This document shows positions 54,401 through 61,988 of a stretch of 64,000 nt of DNA, piece after piece. The notes beneath the pieces are model-generated. The model saw nothing but the letters and a program-made list of their open reading frames with translations. It made no database searches and was not told where the DNA came from. Each line of letters begins with the position of its first letter. Position 1 is the stretch's first letter. Both the position numbers and the translations under genes were made by a program. This DNA comes from Capitulum mitella (lineage: Eukaryota; Arthropoda; Thecostraca; Pollicipedomorpha; Pollicipedidae). Location of the stretch: assembly GCA_030062745.1 (NCBI GenBank), contig CP099850.1, forward strand, positions 62,001-126,000, written 5' to 3'.

Positions 54401-57098
54401 CGCGACTCGCAGCTGTTCGGGCCGCACATCAAGGCCGTGGTCGACTTCGCCAAGCAGCTGCCGGGCTTCCTGCGGTTGCCCGAGGAGGACCGGGTCACCC
54501 TGCTCAAGTCGAGCGTGTTCGAGGTGCTGCTCGTCTGGCTGGCCTGCATGTTTGACAGCAAGGTGAGCCGTGCGCGCCGACCCGGACGTGCTGCGATGGG
54601 CCGGCGCGGGTTCGGGGCCAGGGCGCGGCGGCCTCGCGTTCGGCGTCGAAGCCCCCGCGCTGCGGTGCCGCCGGCGCCGAGGCTGCCGCTGCTGGGCCGG
54701 GGTCGGCGGCCAGGACCGGCCGGCCGGCGGCGGCGAGGCCGCCGCTGCCAGCGCGTCGCGCGGCCTTCGCGCCCGGACTGGAGGCCGCACCGCGCGGCGC
54801 CAGCCGGGCCGCCCGGCTGGCAAACGTCTGCAGCGGCGCAGACCGCGCTCTGTCGGCGTTTTCGGTGCCGGGCGCGCCCGTCGCCGGCCGGCCGGTCCGA
54901 TGGCCTCGACGGTCGGACTCAAAACTCCGACACGTCAAAAACGTCCCCCCCCCCGCCCGCCGTCGAGGTACCAGGCGGCAGCCTTCCGCGCCGACCCGGA
55001 AAACCGAAACGCTCTCGATCGCCGCCCGGCCGGAGCAGGAAGCGCTGGCACGAGGCCCGGTCGGCCGGCGGCCGCCCCCCGCCGCCGGCAGACGAGTCGA
55101 TGACATGTGTCGGGTGGTCCGCGGCCGGACCCGTATCGGAGTATGTCCGGCCAGCCGGCCGGCGCGGACTGCGACCTTGGTCACAGCGGCCAGCGGCGCG
55201 ATCAGGACGGTCACCCCTTCCGGTGTCCGCTTTCGTCACCGCCGACGAAGGCGTTTTGTGGGGCAGGGAACGGTGTAAACCGCCGCCCGGTGCCGGCTGG
55301 GCGTGGGTCGGCCACTGCGCGGCCGGATGCGGGCGTCCTGTGGCCGCCGCGGCCTCTGGTAGCACTGCTGCGCCGCCGCGCCGGCCGGACCATGCAGCGC
55401 CGGAATGTCGCGCGCGCCTGCACCGGCGCCGGTCCAAGGTCAGCCGCCATGTCGCGTCGGCGCGCTGGCCGGGGTGCGGCGCCGCCCTTGACTGCGGAGC
55501 GCGGCCGCTGACCGTCGTCGGCCGGCCGTCTTCCTCGAACTGGCCGGTAAACACGGCGTCCGGCCGCCGCGGAAGGCCTAGGGGCGCGGTCCGGTCGGCG
55601 GTGAGCTGGCGCGGCTCGGGCGGGGGTTTTTCTCTTGACGTGCCGCAATGATTCCTCTGCGTGTTCGTGTGATTGACGCTGGTCTCCGTTGTTGCAGACG
55701 AACACGGCGGCGTGTCTGAACGGGCAGCTGGTGCGGCGGGACGCGTTCCCGGCCAGCTCGCAGCCCAAGTTCCTGCTCGACTCCATGTTCAACTTCGCTG
55801 AGCAGCTGAACGCCCTGCGGCTTAGCGACGCCGAGATCGGCCTGTTCTGCGCATGCGTGGTGCTGACCACCGAGCGGCCGGGCCTGCGCAACCTGGAGCT
55901 GATCGGGCGCATCCACCACAAGATGGACGCGGCGCTGCGCTCGGTGCTGGCGCAGAACCACCCGCAGACGCCCGACCTGTACGACCAGCTGGCGCGCAAG
56001 GTGCACGACCTGAAGACGCTGAACACGCTGCACTCGGACATGATCCGCTCGCTGAAGGAGCCCGACGAGCGGGTACGGCCGGCCGAGGAGCGGCGGCCGG
56101 CGGCCGGCTCGCCCGCCTGGCCGTCGGAAGGCGTGCGCGAGGCCAACCACTCGCCGCACAGCCTCAGCTCCGGCTACGTCGGCAGCGAGGAGGGCAGCGT
56201 GCGCTCGCCGGCCGGCGCGCTCACCGACTCGTCGCCGTCGCCGGACGCGGCGGCGGCGGCGCATCCGCACCTCGTGGCGGCGTTGCAGCCGCGGCCGGCG
56301 CCGCTCAAGCGCAAGGCGGAGAGCCCGGTGACGCGCACGGCCAGCCCGTGCCCATCGGCCAGCGGCCCGGCCAGCCCGTGCTCGTCGCCGCGCAGCCTGT
56401 TCGACGAGCGCGGCGGCGAGCCGTTCGCGCGCGCCGAGTCGGACGAGTACATGCCGCTGCTCAAGCAAGCGCTCTCGAAGCCGAGCCTGGCGGTGGCCGA
56501 CGCCGGCGGCCGCGCTCTCATCGAGACGGCGTTCGTGCCGCACAAGAAGTTCCGCTGGATGCGGCGCGAGAACGAGCCCGAGCCGGCCGCCGAGTCGGCC
56601 GACGAGCTCGCCGACGACGAGAAGGCGTCGCGCACGCCGACGCTGAGCCGGATCCTGGGCGCGCCGCCGCAGCGCGGCTGGAGCGCCGAGCAGATCCGGC
56701 AGCGCGAGGCCGTGGCGCACCTGCTCAACATGCACTCCGGCTTCGGCGCGGCGCCGCCGCCGCCGCCGGCCGGCTGCCCGTACAGCGCGGCCGCGCGCCA
56801 CGCGGCGCCGCACGTGCCCGTGCCGCCGGCGCCGATGCCGCCGCACCACGCGCGCGCCTCGCCGGCGGCCGTGACAATCGCGCCGCCGCGGCTGTCGCCT
56901 GCCGCGCCGGCGCCCGCCCCCGCCCCCGCCCCCGCCCCCGCCCCCGCGCCCGCGCACAGCCCGGCGCCGTCCGAGCCGCGCCGCCTGAGCCCGCCGCCGG
57001 CCGCCAGCCCCGCAGCGGCCGGCACCGATCTCAGCGAGATGCAGCCGCTCAACCTGTCCAAGAAGATGGGCCCGCGGGTGTCACTGGAGGCGGCGTAG
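31124..57098 (+). CDS. E75: E75 nuclear receptor gene, whole coding span with introns
   Basis: Ecdysone-induced nuclear receptor E75 (NR1D3), a nuclear transcriptional repressor that binds heme. Coding exons read from the sequence are 31124-31334, 34765-34828 or 43510-43582 (alternative first exons), then 46084-46172, 49039-49183, 51884-52122, 54356-54562 and 55698-57098. Two further alternative first exons (50405-50423, 51687-51756) enter at 51884. Every junction has GT donor and AG acceptor and the phases agree throughout (1, 0, 1, 0, 0). Predicted lengths are 763, 714, 717, 621 and 638 aa depending on first exon. Domain order is a variable N-terminus, two C4 zinc fingers, hinge with a GRVPKREK box, ligand-binding domain, and a long low-complexity F region ending near a PLNLSKK motif. 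Family membership is certain; which first exons are used in life is inferred from frame, splice sites and start context, without transcript data. Confidence 0.93.
31335..34764 (+). other. E75 intron (first part); no other gene seen
   Basis: This lies between two alternative first exons. The stretch 31,400-32,350 is mixed sequence without recognisable genes. Positions 32,350-33,470 form a GC-rich island with a near-duplicated motif (32843-32880 and 33009-33046) and a TGACGTCA site at 32988. Positions 33,480-34,060 are AT-rich. From 34,360 to 34,764 a GC-rich block leads into the next first exon and is its likely promoter and leader: after an ATG at 34442 the next is 34765. Confidence 0.6.
34765..34828 (+). 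CDS. E75: E75 alternative first coding exon 2 (21 aa N-terminus)
   Basis: ATG at 34765 in context GCGGCCATGT. It encodes [20 protein letters not shown] plus T, then ends ACAG|GTAGGC. The exon is 64 nt, leaving one G that makes the Asp codon of DFDGTTVLC when joined to 46084. The predicted receptor is 714 aa: residues 22-51 first finger, 52-99 second finger, 100-179 hinge and start of the ligand-binding domain, 180-248 and 249-714 the rest. The short N-terminus is acidic-polar and glycine/serine-rich. Support comes from phase, donor, start context and the GC island upstream; there is no homology I can vouch for. Confidence 0.66.
35471..35486 (+). CDS. Weak candidate E75 mini first exon (MPTGS)
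   Basis: ATG CCG ACC GGC TCC G is followed directly by a consensus donor GTAAGT at 35487. The phase (one leftover G) fits the acceptor at 46084 and would give [14 protein letters not shown]. The match is short and one in three such coincidences would fit by phase alone, so this may be chance. It lies 640 bp downstream of the 34765 exon. Confidence 0.2.
41192..41237. repeat. Perfect 19-bp inverted repeat (hairpin)
   Basis: Arms 41192-41210 and 41219-41237 are perfectly complementary, starting GACGGACCTCC and ending GGAGGTCCGTC, with an 8-nt loop TGCTACCG. It lies in the E75 intron at the downstream edge of a GC island. It is not followed by a T-run and is shorter than a typical microRNA precursor. 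Confidence 0.92.
43510..43582 (+). CDS. E75: E75 alternative first coding exon 3 (24 aa N-terminus)
   Basis: ATG at 43510 starts [20 protein letters not shown] followed by TPTL, then CTAG|GTACGG. The exon is 73 nt and leaves one G, completing the Asp of DFDGTTVLC with the exon at 46084. The resulting protein is 717 aa. The frame is open for about 39 codons upstream but contains no earlier ATG. It lies 2.5 kb before the finger exon, closest of the three DNA-binding isoform starts, at the end of a GC-rich block that is probably its promoter. The Ser/Thr-rich sequence resembles no domain I know. Confidence 0.68.
44068..44092 (+). CDS. Weak candidate E75 mini first exon (MCLAAHRA)
   Basis: ATG TGT TTA GCA GCA CAC AGG GCA G is followed by the strong donor GTAAGG at 44093. 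The leftover G is in the phase needed by 46084 and would give [15 protein letters not shown]. Codon use is less GC-rich than in the confirmed exons. It could be a chance match or a donor used in a different leader. Confidence 0.18.
45222..45644. mobile_element. Short non-autonomous hAT-like DNA transposon
   Basis: The left end starts CAGGGGTGTCGATTT and the right end finishes AATCGTCGTCCCTG, an imperfect terminal inverted repeat. It is flanked by the 8-bp duplications ATATTCAG (45214-45221) and ATATCCAG (45645-45652), which differ at one base and fit the nTnnnnAn pattern of hAT target sites. The element is 423 bp, has no coding capacity, and contains a (TA)n run at about 45427-45462. Its two halves match 15058-15260 and about 18870-19034 elsewhere in the window, so it is a family and not a single copy. 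It lies 440 bp upstream of the first zinc-finger exon. Confidence 0.75.
46084..46172 (+). CDS. E75: E75 common exon: first zinc finger of the DNA-binding domain
   Basis: The acceptor CTGCCGCAG ends at 46083 and the donor AAG|GTCAGT follows 46172. With the incoming G the exon encodes 30 residues, [20 protein letters not shown] then [10 protein letters not shown]. The four zinc-binding cysteines are in VLCQVC and SCEGC; the P-box CEGCK sets half-site choice (AGGTCA type). The sequence is almost identical to insect E75 from memory. The 89-nt exon is phase 1 in and phase 0 out, so skipping it alone from the phase-1 first exons would break the frame. Confidence 0.97.
46173..49038 (+). other. E75 intron between the two zinc-finger exons
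   Basis: The intron is 2.87 kb. Positions 46,650-47,350 and 48,050-48,960 are GC-rich islands with several GGGTCA half-sites; 47,840-48,040 is AT-rich. It ends CTCTGGTTGCAG. This is where an insect-type E75B first exon (phase 0, second finger only) might sit. I looked for an ATG frame ending in a good phase-0 donor and found none convincing. Confidence 0.6.
49039..49183 (+). CDS. E75: E75 common exon: second zinc finger and start of hinge
   Basis: The acceptor GGTTGCAG ends at 49038 and the donor GACG|GTGAGT follows 49183. The 48 complete codons start [20 protein letters not shown] and end CIAVGMSRD. The four cysteines of the second finger are in KPCTKNQNC and RCQYC, and the D-box lies between them. 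GFFRR completes the P-box helix. The exon is phase 0 in and phase 1 out. Together with 46084-46172 it makes a 234-nt cassette that can be skipped without loss of frame. Confidence 0.97.
49771..49824 (+). repeat. 18-bp tandem repeat, three copies
   Basis: Unit CCCGTCTGCCCTGGGCTG at 49771-49788, 49789-49806 and 49807-49824; the last copy differs at one base. It lies within the E75 intron. Confidence 0.92.
50218..50227. promoter_or_regulatory. CRE/ATF-type palindrome upstream of the 50405 start
   Basis: GTGACGTCAC, full palindrome containing TGACGTCA, the established CREB/ATF bZIP site. It is one of eight copies of this 10-mer in the window and lies 178 bp upstream of an inferred start codon, a usual promoter-proximal distance. 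Confidence 0.5.
50405..50423 (+). CDS. E75: E75 alternative first exon giving a receptor without DNA-binding domain (MGYTEK)
   Basis: The start context GGCGCCATGG is near ideal. ATG GGC TAC ACG GAG AAG G is followed by the donor GTGAGT at 50424. The leftover G fits the acceptor at 51883/51884 and gives [18 protein letters not shown]. It lies downstream of both zinc-finger exons, so the predicted 621-aa protein has the hinge, ligand-binding domain and F region but no zinc fingers. Such a form could bind HR3 or heme without binding DNA itself. The exon is very short, so the case rests on start context, donor strength and phase together. Confidence 0.5.
50424..51686 (+). other. E75 intron and promoter region of the 51687 first exon
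   Basis: Highly GC-rich to about 50,950, with a run of 12 C at 50642-50653, then mixed, then GC-rich again from 51,280. A GTCACGTGAC palindrome lies at 51196-51205. Three GTGACC repeats occupy 51638-51664 and TGACGTCA covers 51680-51687, overlapping the A of the start codon. I see no other gene. Confidence 0.5.
51680..51687. promoter_or_regulatory. CRE/ATF-type site overlapping the 51687 start codon
   Basis: TGACGTCA whose last base is the A of the ATG. It would lie in the leader or at the downstream edge of the promoter. Whether it works as a DNA element or is a by-product of local composition cannot be told from sequence. Confidence 0.35.
51687..51756 (+). CDS. E75: E75 alternative first exon, DNA-binding-domain-less isoform (LPILKGIL)
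   Basis: ATG in context GACGTCATGG. It encodes [20 protein letters not shown] then RYS and ends TCGT|GTGAGT. The exon is 70 nt; its leftover T joins CG at 51884 to make Ser, giving [12 protein letters not shown]. It begins only 127 bp before the next exon and after both finger exons, so the 638-aa product lacks the DNA-binding domain. From memory, insect E75 gene models include a short isoform whose N-terminus contains LPILKGIL joined directly to [11 protein letters not shown]; if that recollection is right this is its counterpart and the exon is conserved between distant arthropods. I could not check this. Confidence 0.75.
51884..52122 (+). CDS. E75: E75 common exon: hinge and first helices of the ligand-binding domain
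   Basis: The acceptor CGCTTGCAG ends at 51883 and the donor TAC|GTGAGT follows 52122. With the incoming base it encodes 80 residues. It begins [19 protein letters not shown]: the GRVPKREK box is the C-terminal extension that in REV-ERB/ROR receptors reads the AT-rich flank 5' of the half-site. A moderately variable segment follows and ends [10 protein letters not shown]. It is present in all predicted isoforms, so even the forms without zinc fingers keep this basic patch, which may also serve as a nuclear localisation signal (inference). Confidence 0.97.
52123..54355 (+). other. E75 intron within the ligand-binding domain
   Basis: The intron is 2.2 kb, GC-rich, and has a GTGACGTCAC palindrome at 52665-52674. 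A cluster of TGACC pentamers lies at 54291-54330, just before the branch and polypyrimidine region (acceptor CTCTGTTGCAG). I see no other gene. Confidence 0.6.
54291..54330 (+). repeat. Cluster of TGACC pentamers next to a splice acceptor
   Basis: TGACCTGACC at 54291-54300, CCTGACG at 54304-54310 and ACCTGACCTGACCTGACC at 54313-54330. On the opposite strand these read as overlapping GGTCA half-sites of the kind bound by nuclear receptors. They end 25 bp before the acceptor at 54355, so they may also affect splicing. Confidence 0.7.
54356..54562 (+). CDS. E75: E75 common exon: ligand-binding domain, helices 3-5 region
   Basis: The acceptor CTGTTGCAG ends at 54355 and the donor AAG|GTGAGC follows 54562. 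It encodes 69 residues beginning [20 protein letters not shown] and ending [12 protein letters not shown]. The motif [11 protein letters not shown] with [18 protein letters not shown] is the nuclear-receptor signature of helices 3 to 5. Cys at 54359-54361 (ACPL) aligns with the VCPM cysteine of REV-ERB, an axial heme ligand in that family. The exon is symmetric phase 0. Insect and decapod E75 have similar lengths here, but several core positions differ, which points to a divergent lineage. Confidence 0.96.
54563..55697 (+). other. Last E75 intron
   Basis: The intron is 1.1 kb, very GC-rich, and has a run of 10 C at 54945-54954. It ends CGTTGTTGCAG. It has long open frames on both strands, as expected from base composition, but none with recognisable domains. 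Confidence 0.6.
55698..57098 (+). CDS. E75: E75 last coding exon: ligand-binding domain C-terminal half and F region
   Basis: This exon encodes 466 residues and the TAG stop at 57096-57098. Residues 1-122 complete the ligand-binding domain: [47 protein letters not shown] and [13 protein letters not shown]. The His at 56031-56033 (NTLHSD) aligns with the second REV-ERB heme ligand. Helix 12 is absent, as is usual for E75 and REV-ERB repressors. The F region holds [16 protein letters not shown], a Pro/Ala/Ser-rich stretch, [12 protein letters not shown] and a [16 protein letters not shown] helix, all with counterparts in Drosophila E75. A (PA)n run at about 56908-56955 follows, and near the end QPLNLSKK, a PxDLS-like motif of the type bound by the corepressor CtBP. 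The C-terminus is SLEAA. Confidence 0.96.
   Translation, partial: TNTAACLNGQLVRRDAFPASSQPKFLLDSMFNFAEQLNALRLSDAEIGLFCACVVLTTERPGLRNLELIGRIHHKMDAALRSVLAQNHPQTPDLYDQLARKVHDLKTLNTLHSDMIRSLKEPDERVRPAEERRPAAGSPAWPSEGVREANHSPHSLSSGYVGSEEGSVRSPAGALTDSSPSPDAAAAAHPHLVAALQPRPAPLKRKAESPVTRTASPCPSASGPASPCSSPRSLFDERGGEPFARAESDEYMPLLKQALSKPSLAVADAGGRALIETAFVPHKKFRWMRRENEPEPAAESADELADDEKASRTPTLSRILGAPPQRGWSAEQIRQREAVAHLLNMHSGFGAAPPPPPAGCPYSAAARHAAPHVPVPPAPMPPHHARASPAAVTIAPPRLSPAAPAPAPAPAPAPAPAPAHSPAPSEPRRLSPPPAASPAAAGTDLSEMQPLNLSKKMGPRVSLEAA
56908..56955 (+). repeat. CCCGCC-type coding repeat, (Pro-Ala)n
   Basis: Successive GCG/CCC-CCC-GCC codons encode about nine Pro-Ala pairs in the E75 F region. The near-identical hexamers suggest slippage and likely length variation between individuals. 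Confidence 0.88.
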
Positions 57099-57838
57099 AG
57101 GGGCCGCAGCCGGCCGCCGCCGTCGAGCCCGCTCGGTCCGTCTCGGGCCGTGCGACTTTCATTTGTTGTTTTTTAACTGTTGGTCAGTTGTGCCAGTCGG
57201 CGAGTACAAATATGACATGCACGCGAGCGGAGACCAAAATTATCGGTGTATTTATTTGAGGACGGGGCGGCTGTGCGCTGGCGGGCAGTGTAACATAGCT
57301 GTACGGCGTGTTGCCGTCGGATGGCCAGCGGTGGGAGCGAGGCTTTAATGGCGCGCCGCGCGCACGTGTGAGCGGCCAGCGCCGTGATTTTGTACAGGTG
57401 GCCGTGAGAGAGGCCCGGGTCGCGAGGGCATTCATTCTGGCGCATTCGCCGCCGGCGGATGCGCCAAACGCCGCCGGCGGCCGCGTCTGCGCATGCGTGA
57501 GGCGACCCGCGAGGTGTGTGTCTGCGTGAGTGCGTGTCGTCTTCTCGGTGCATCCACAAAGTCTTAGATGTCTGCGGTTTGGTCCTGTCTGCGGTTTGGT
57601 CCTGCGCACTGTATACATAATCGCTTTATGGTTTTGTTACAGAATTTAGTCGCGGGCGATTTACCCGTGCCGTGGGGGGAGGGGCGCCGGGGGTCGTTGA
57701 CCCGGTCATGGACCACCCCGGTCGTCCCGTGCCGTTTGTCTCTGTGTACATAGACTGGAATAGATCTCCCGTGTAGAGCAGTGCCGCTGACGCCGGGCTG
57801 ACCTGGATATATCGTGCTGGTGTATCATCATAAATAAA
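57099..57838 (+). other. E75 3' untranslated region
   Basis: About 740 bases from the stop codon to AATAAA at 57833. GC content falls after the stop codon. No further coding frame continues the receptor. An ATTTATTTGAG segment near 57246-57256 and other AT-rich stretches could influence mRNA stability (inference). Confidence 0.7.
57833..57838 (+). promoter_or_regulatory. Polyadenylation signal of E75
   Basis: AATAAA within ATCATAAATAAAAG, the first canonical signal in AT-rich context after the E75 stop. Cleavage is expected 10-30 bases further on. Confidence 0.7.
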
Positions 57839-58534
57839 AGAAAGCCATGTACAAACAAAAGAGGCTTTTGGGCCGAATGGCGGAAACTGACGAGCCGAAA
57901 AATCGCCGCTGGAAAACCGGAAGGGAGACCGGAAACGCATTTGGGTATCCGAGACGCGGATAAAAATTAATTAAACATACCAAGCAGCACCCGGAGCCAT
58001 GACGTCATGAGTCGCTCACGGAAGCGGGACGGCAGCTCATGCATGCACGTATGCATGAATGGTCTTGGAACAGCATGTCGACGACTGCGGTGCGTTCCGC
58101 TGGCCGCCGAAAGGCAGGTCTGCAGAGCCGGGTCTGCCGTCGACATATCTGCACCGCACCCGGCGGTGTATTCAGACTGCATTTCTCGCGTGGCCCCGAC
58201 GGGCGAAAAAAAACGCCGAAATGTAACGAGTCGGCTAACGAGCTGGCCTGCAGCTGATCCAGATGTATTCGGAGCAGTGGGCAAAGCCGCAGCGGTCAAC
58301 GGTCCACGTGGAGCGCGGAAAGTCACGACCTGGCTGGAAATGTAGGCCAGCAATTATCCGCAGCGGGGCTGGGCCGCAGCACTTTCCTAACCGAGCCTTT
58401 CATTTGCGCGGTGGCCTTTAGGCGTCATGCACAAAATCCAGCGGGCTGCTTAATCACGAACTGGAGGCTGGAAACCCCGCGCTAATGACCAGCCCAGCCG
58501 ACCGCTCCCTTGCCAAGCGAAGCGCTGGTCAGTA

Positions 58535-58685
58535 GCCAGCACCCACGGGGCCAGCACCAACGGGACCAGCACCCGCCAGACCAGCACCCGCCGGAGCAGC
58601 TCCCGCCGGACCAGCACCCGCCGGACCAGCGCCCGCCAGACCAGGACCCGCCAGACCAGGACAGGACCAGGACCAGCCGAACCAG
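58535..58685 (+). repeat. 15-bp minisatellite
   Basis: Degenerate copies of ACCAGCACCCGCCGG, about nine to ten units, with later copies drifting to CCAGGACCCGCCAGA. The frame stays open as DQHPPDQ-like repeats, but there is no surrounding gene. Confidence 0.85.
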
Positions 58686-61600
58686 CTCCTGCCGGACCAT
58701 CTGACCCAGAACCGAGGTCAGCACGGCGCCGGCTTCGTAGTGCATTATTCATTCGCCCAGTGCCGCCGCATTTTTCGACACAAAGAGCCGCCAGCCAGCA
58801 TCGATTCGCGGGCGCTTTCCGTGAAGACCTGTTTACAGAGCGGACTGCACGGGGAGCGGGAACCGGCCCAGAAGTGCCACTGCTCGCGTAACGGTCGCAG
58901 GGCCTCTGATGTGAACGGTCCTGTCGGCACGAGGAGGGCGGGCACGCGGGTCGGTCCGCCCCCGTCTGGGCCCCCAACCCCGCTAACGGTACCTGCGGCG
59001 TAATCGTGTAGCCCATGTCGAGCGCGCCCGCGGACAGCTCAAGGTTCGTCCAAGGTTTGTCCAAAGTGCGGGCTGCAAATTTCGTGAGCAGGAACCTGAG
59101 GCGAATGGGCAGGAACAATCGTGCGCTCCCTAACGAGAGCAGGTCTCCCCGTGTCGCGACTGAGCCGATGCTCAAGGGCCGACGAGCCGGTGCATCCTTC
59201 CGTCGCAGTCGTTAGCCGAAAAGGTCGCCCTTATTACCGGAATTTCCCGACCGGTTCGGAGTGGCTCCCACGCGTCCCGTTCACGGCGTAAACTCAGCCC
59301 GAGCGGTCACCGGGTCCCTGACCGGCTCATGACTTCAGACTGCGGCCCGTGCCGGCTGACTGCCACCCCCCCCCCCCGTCCAGAGCGGTCCGGAAATGGC
59401 AGCGGTGCCTTAAATGAGCAGCCAGCCGCGGTCGATGACCAGTCCAGGGTGCCGACGGCGAGGGCCGTCCACCGTCGCCGTCGACTCAGCCGCCTGCTCG
59501 GGGGCTGAGGCCGATCAAAGGGTTAACGACCGCAACGGGGCAAGGGCTGAAACGCTCCCAGAATCCGTTTCATGGTATGCAGAGGCGCTGCGCTGATGCT
59601 GAATGTTGCTCAGAGTTCAGAGAGCGCCGCGCCATTTCCGGCTCGCGCCGGCGGGAGCAATGGAATGGGGAAGTGACTGCCGTGCTAAGCACGCAAAGTA
59701 AGCGGACCGGGCGATACGCTGGTAAAAGGTATCGGCGAACCCGTTATGATGCAGACTTGCCCTGACGAAGCATCGTTCGGTCTGAAGGGATCCGACTCGG
59801 TTTTCGGCAGGTGTCATAGAGCTGTCACAAAGCTCAAAAGGCATGAAAAGGTACGACGCCCTGCTCTGCGCTAAGTTTAGAAGGAGAGCTGGACGCGTTT
59901 TGAACTGTAGCGTGTAGTCCGAAGATGATCTACAATATGCATTATTATTCAAAACCCTGCATTTACAGACGTTCAAAACGATTTCCTGCGGGTTTGCCGT
60001 GTTCCCTATATGTCCTGTTTGCAAATTCAAATCGTTTTTGATGGGCAGTGAAAACGTTATCTGGGACATTTTTCAGACCAGCCATTTTCACTGTTTGTGA
60101 AAAGTCCACTAAGGTGGAATCCCCTTTAAACGTGAAGCATCGCTATTCGTGCTGTGCGTGCTAAGGTGGACCCTTCGCTTTCTTGTTAATAAACGTATCC
60201 ACTGTTAAATGTCTGTGGGCAGCGGTAACCGCAAAACGAATCATAACCTGTACTGTCGTATTTGCGGCCCCATTCATCTTTTTTGTCTTCATTTCCGTCG
60301 TTATCCCCTCCTTCCCTCTACTGCAAATACTGGAGGATCCAGACCATGCGTTGTGGGTCTGACCAGAACTCTTTCGTATCATCTGATTTTGCTATATAAT
60401 CCTTTACTGAACTTTACTGGACTATAATGTAATACTGTAACACTGTATAACCCAAATGCTGATGTCTCTCAGATTTCGGTAATTTTATTTCGCCATTTTG
60501 AAAACTGGGATTTGAACAAAAAAATCGAGGACAAAATTTGGTTAAGTTTTCGCCAGAAAACGGGGGATCACAGGCATGTTGGCCCCAGGTTTTCCAGCCA
60601 CTACCAACCGCAACACAAGGGGGGTCGGGACATGGGATTCTTCTTGGATCCGCCAATGACCGCAGAAACAACATTCTGAGCAGTGATGCGATTGATGACG
60701 TCGCGATGGAGGCTGCTCGAGTTTTATTGCCTTTACATTAGACGGATGCTTCGAAAAAATGTTTACAGACGTCTCTCAGTCAAATGAAGCGAGCTTTCGG
60801 TCTGTCAGGCAACACATACATTTGTAAAGTTGATAGATGGCTGCAGTCCTCAATCTCTAAATACACTTCGATCGTGAGGAGCTATTCTTGTTTTCCAAAC
60901 TTCTGAACTGTGTCACTCGGTAGACCAATCCGCTTTGAGGCAATCTGTTTCGATGCAGCAGCATGGGACCCATTGAACCCATTCAAAGTTAGCAGTGCCG
61001 CCACCCTGCCCGTCCTGTGGGCCGTGACAGCCGTGAGCACGAGAACACGAGAGCCAGTCAACAGGAGAGGCACGTGTGCGCCGCGTTCGTCGCCGCCGCG
61101 CCTGTCCGACGTCAGCAGGACGCGCCCGCCGGCGCCGCTGGCAAGGCTACCCGTCAGCGCAGGGGCGGCCAGACGGGGCGCAGCCTTGGGTGCCGGCGGC
61201 AGCGCTCTTCTGCCGGCGGTAAACAGATTCGGCGCCCGATAGCGGCCTGATAGGCGGCCGGCGCCGCCCGCCGCCGGCTGCAGCGCGGCGCCGGCTCGAG
61301 GAGGTGTCGTCAGGGGAAGGGTTGGGTGTGGCTTGGGCCGGAGAGGTGACGGTGAGATGAGGGCCGTGCTCCCTCTTCGTCCCTCCTGCCGCGGTTTTGG
61401 TTGCGGTGATTAGGGGGTCTGCGTGGAAGCTGAAGATGTCTGGAAAGCCTTTGTTTTCTTCAGCAATAAGAGTGTATTTTTCTGCTGCCTTTTGTGGCAA
61501 TCGAGCGTTTTTGGCTTCAGCTGTTCGGTGAATTTACTACGGTCATTTCTACGCCTTGCCCGAGATCACAAACCTTTGCAATGTCAGATTCACGCATCGA

Positions 61601-61930
61601 CTTTGACGAGCTCGGCGGTTCCCATGATTCTGCTCTGACGGCCAGTGTTCGCGCAGGCGTTGCACGAGTTTGCGGTAAAGCGCAGAAACCGGTCTGCGGT
61701 GTCCAGCCAGTCACCACAACCACTGTCGGATCTGCGATGACGTGCAAAAATTAAGCATCGTGACGGATAATCAGTTGTAGTTTTGCGCAGGACAGACGCG
61801 TAAAGCGAACAGCCTGCGATGATCCGAACCGAGGCCAAGCGAAGCTTTCTCGACCTCAGGCCAGCATCACGATTGCGAGAGCTTTGCGGACGGCCGAGAA
61901 TCGCCCTCACCCGCCGAACGGGCTGGCCGC

Positions 61931-61988
61931 CGCAGCGCCGCCCGCGCTTCATCCGGCGCCGCAGCGCCGCCCGCGCTTCATCCGGCGC
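61931..61988 (+). repeat. Perfect 29-bp tandem duplication
   Basis: Copies 61931-61959 and 61960-61988, beginning CGCAGCGCCGCCCGCGCTTC and ending ATCCGGCGC. Identity of the copies indicates a recent event. Confidence 0.93.

Noticed and set aside
55853-57259. Very long alternative frame overlapping the last E75 exon (also 55578-56957 reverse)
   Set aside because: These are shadows of the GC-rich E75 coding frame, made of Arg/Ala/Gly repeats.
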